Part shown: positions 6,102-6,894 of the stretch, piece after piece
Position numbering within the stretch: position 1 is the first letter of the stretch
How the letters are laid out: the number at the start of each line of letters is the position of its first letter
Source of the DNA: an uncultured Lachnospiraceae bacterium
GTDB taxonomy: Bacteria > Bacillota_A > Clostridia > Lachnospirales > Lachnospiraceae
Reading direction: 5' to 3'
Assembly: GCA_902773195.1 (NCBI GenBank)
Contig: CACYDL010000032.1
Span: 1-6,894, forward strand
DNA: 6,894 bases
Made by a program: the position numbers and the translations under genes
Notes under the pieces: generated by a model
What the model was told of the DNA's origin: nothing
The model's input: the letters and a program-made list of their open reading frames with translations, nothing else
Databases searched by the model: none

Positions 6102-6118
6102 CCGGGAGACATCCGCCC

Positions 6119-6176
6119 CGGGCGCTCTTTCGCGCCCGAAGATCCGTCCGCGGACGGGAACGCCGGATGCCGGCAT
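6119..6176. repeat. Cluster of three palindromes upstream of the ATPase operon
   Basis: Three perfect inverted repeats lie within 58 bp. CGGGCGC/GCGCCCG (6119-6138) has a 6-nt loop, TCTTTC. CCGTCCGCGGACGG (6144-6157) is an uninterrupted 14-bp palindrome. ATGCCGGCAT (6167-6176) is a 10-bp palindrome. They lie between the cstA terminator and the operon start. No convincing -35/-10 pair was found in this gap. They could be operators or hairpins in the operon leader. Confidence 0.5.
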
Positions 6177-6186
6177 GTCGTCTCTG

Positions 6187-6218
6187 AAAAAAACAGGACG
6201 GGAAGAATCCCGCCCTGT
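6187..6218 (-). terminator. Rho-independent terminator of the cstA-like gene
   Basis: On the minus strand, ACAGGGCGGGA (6208-6218) pairs with TCCCGTCCTGT (6193-6203) through 11 pairs including one G-U, around a TTCT tetraloop, and the last base of the stem begins a run of seven T (6187-6193). It lies 19 nt after the stop codon. It separates cstA from the downstream three-gene operon, so that operon needs its own promoter or readthrough. Confidence 0.93.
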
Positions 6219-6237
6219 TGTCCGATACAGACCAGTG

Positions 6238-6894
6238 TTACTGGAACTTCTTTGTGTTCATCTTGAAGACGATGAACAGCAGCGCGGCAAAGATGATGCC
6301 GACCGGGTAAGCGACCGCGTAATTGTTCTTGAAGAACGGGATCAGGCCCAGGCACTCGGGCGCCATCATGAAATAGGTCGAGGAGACCGCGCTCATGAAG
6401 GTGGCCGGCACGGCGCCGATCCAGTAGTTCTTCTTCTCCATGGCCAGATATGTCGCGCCTGCCCAGAGGACAATCATCGCGAGCGTCTGGTTGGACCAGC
6501 TGAAGTATCTCCAGATCACCTGATAGCTCAGGAGGCCGAAGGTATTGCCGAAGCCGAGGAACGCGCCGACGCCGAGCACCGGGATGCAGAGCTTCAGACG
6601 GTTGACGAACAACTCCTGATCCAGATCAAGCCAGTCGGCCAGTGTCAGTCTGGCGGAACGGAACGCCGTGTCGCCGGAGGTAATCGGGCAGGCGATGACG
6701 CCGAGCATGGCGAGGATCACGCCGATCGGACCCATCGTCTTGACGCAGACGTCATAGATGGCGACGGACTGTCCGCCGGAGAGGATTTCCTGAAGACCCG
6801 TGCTGAGTCCGCCGGTCTTCTCGTAGATGGCGCAGCCCGCAGCCGCCCACACAAGGGCGATGCAGCCTTCCGCGGCCATCGCGCCGTAGAATAC
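6238..6894 (-). CDS. cstA: CstA-family transporter, C-terminal 218 residues
   Basis: The frame stays open to the right edge, so this is the C-terminal part of a larger membrane protein; the ATG at 6879 is internal. Hydrophobic segments lie at about 5-23, 54-71, 102-122, 134-152, 157-177 and 192-210. Family signatures include the GVIACPITSGDTAFRSARL stretch (65-83), equivalent to the block before the C-terminal helices in CstA/BtsT, and WSNQTLAMIVLW (133-144), equivalent to the G-x-x-NQ-L-A region of Escherichia coli CstA. The protein ends soon after the last helix with a basic KMNTKKFQ tail, as in the short CstA proteins of Clostridia. E. coli BtsT is a pyruvate/proton symporter, and CstA is linked to pyruvate and peptide uptake, so import of pyruvate or a similar small nutrient is likely but not proven here. 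The gene has its own strong terminator and is not co-transcribed with the downstream operon by design. The symbol rests on family resemblance only. Confidence 0.9.
   Translation of the reverse strand, partial: VFYGAMAAEGCIALVWAAAGCAIYEKTGGLSTGLQEILSGGQSVAIYDVCVKTMGPIGVILAMLGVIACPITSGDTAFRSARLTLADWLDLDQELFVNRLKLCIPVLGVGAFLGFGNTFGLLSYQVIWRYFSWSNQTLAMIVLWAGATYLAMEKKNYWIGAVPATFMSAVSSTYFMMAPECLGLIPFFKNNYAVAYPVGIIFAALLFIVFKMNTKKFQ

Noticed and set aside
6075..6176. N-terminal extension of the membrane protein from the ATG at 6176
   Set aside because: That ATG lies in a palindrome with no ribosome binding site, and the 34 added residues are Arg/Pro/Gly-rich without protein-like character.

Overview
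The window is GC-rich DNA with clostridial-type signals: strong AGGAGG-like ribosome binding sites, sigma-A-like promoters and short Rho-independent terminators. The short-type CstA transporter, the single-pass CapA-like protein and the MoxR/VWA pair all fit a GC-rich member of the Clostridia, most likely Lachnospiraceae or a relative. That placement is inference from protein character; the window has no rRNA or other taxonomic marker. No mobile element, CRISPR array, tRNA or rRNA was seen.

Layout from left to right: (1) the N-terminus of an exported, acidic Gly/Pro-rich protein (minus strand, cut by the left edge) with its own promoter; (2) a membrane-anchored CapA-family metallophosphatase-like protein (minus), with an extended -10 promoter; (3) a divergent intergenic region of about 375 bp, rich in inverted repeats, from which a 112-residue protein of unknown function is transcribed on the plus strand behind a structured leader of about 175 nt; (4) a hairpin terminator between convergent genes; (5) a compact three-gene operon on the minus strand, transcribed in the order two-helix membrane protein, MoxR-type AAA+ ATPase, von Willebrand factor A (VWA) protein, with a 4-nt overlap at the first junction and a 3-nt gap at the second; (6) a palindrome-rich gap and a very clear terminator; (7) the C-terminal part of a CstA-family transporter, cut by the right edge.

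The most interesting unit is the three-gene operon. MoxR ATPases paired with VWA proteins generally act as chaperone-like machines that insert metals or remodel and activate a partner; NorQ/NorD and CbbQ/CbbO are the named precedents. Here the only gene fixed to the pair encodes a membrane protein of unknown function, so the target is not evident. The ATPase also has Asn where Walker A normally has Ser/Thr. The second item of interest is the leader of the 112-residue protein, in which one segment can pair with either of two others.
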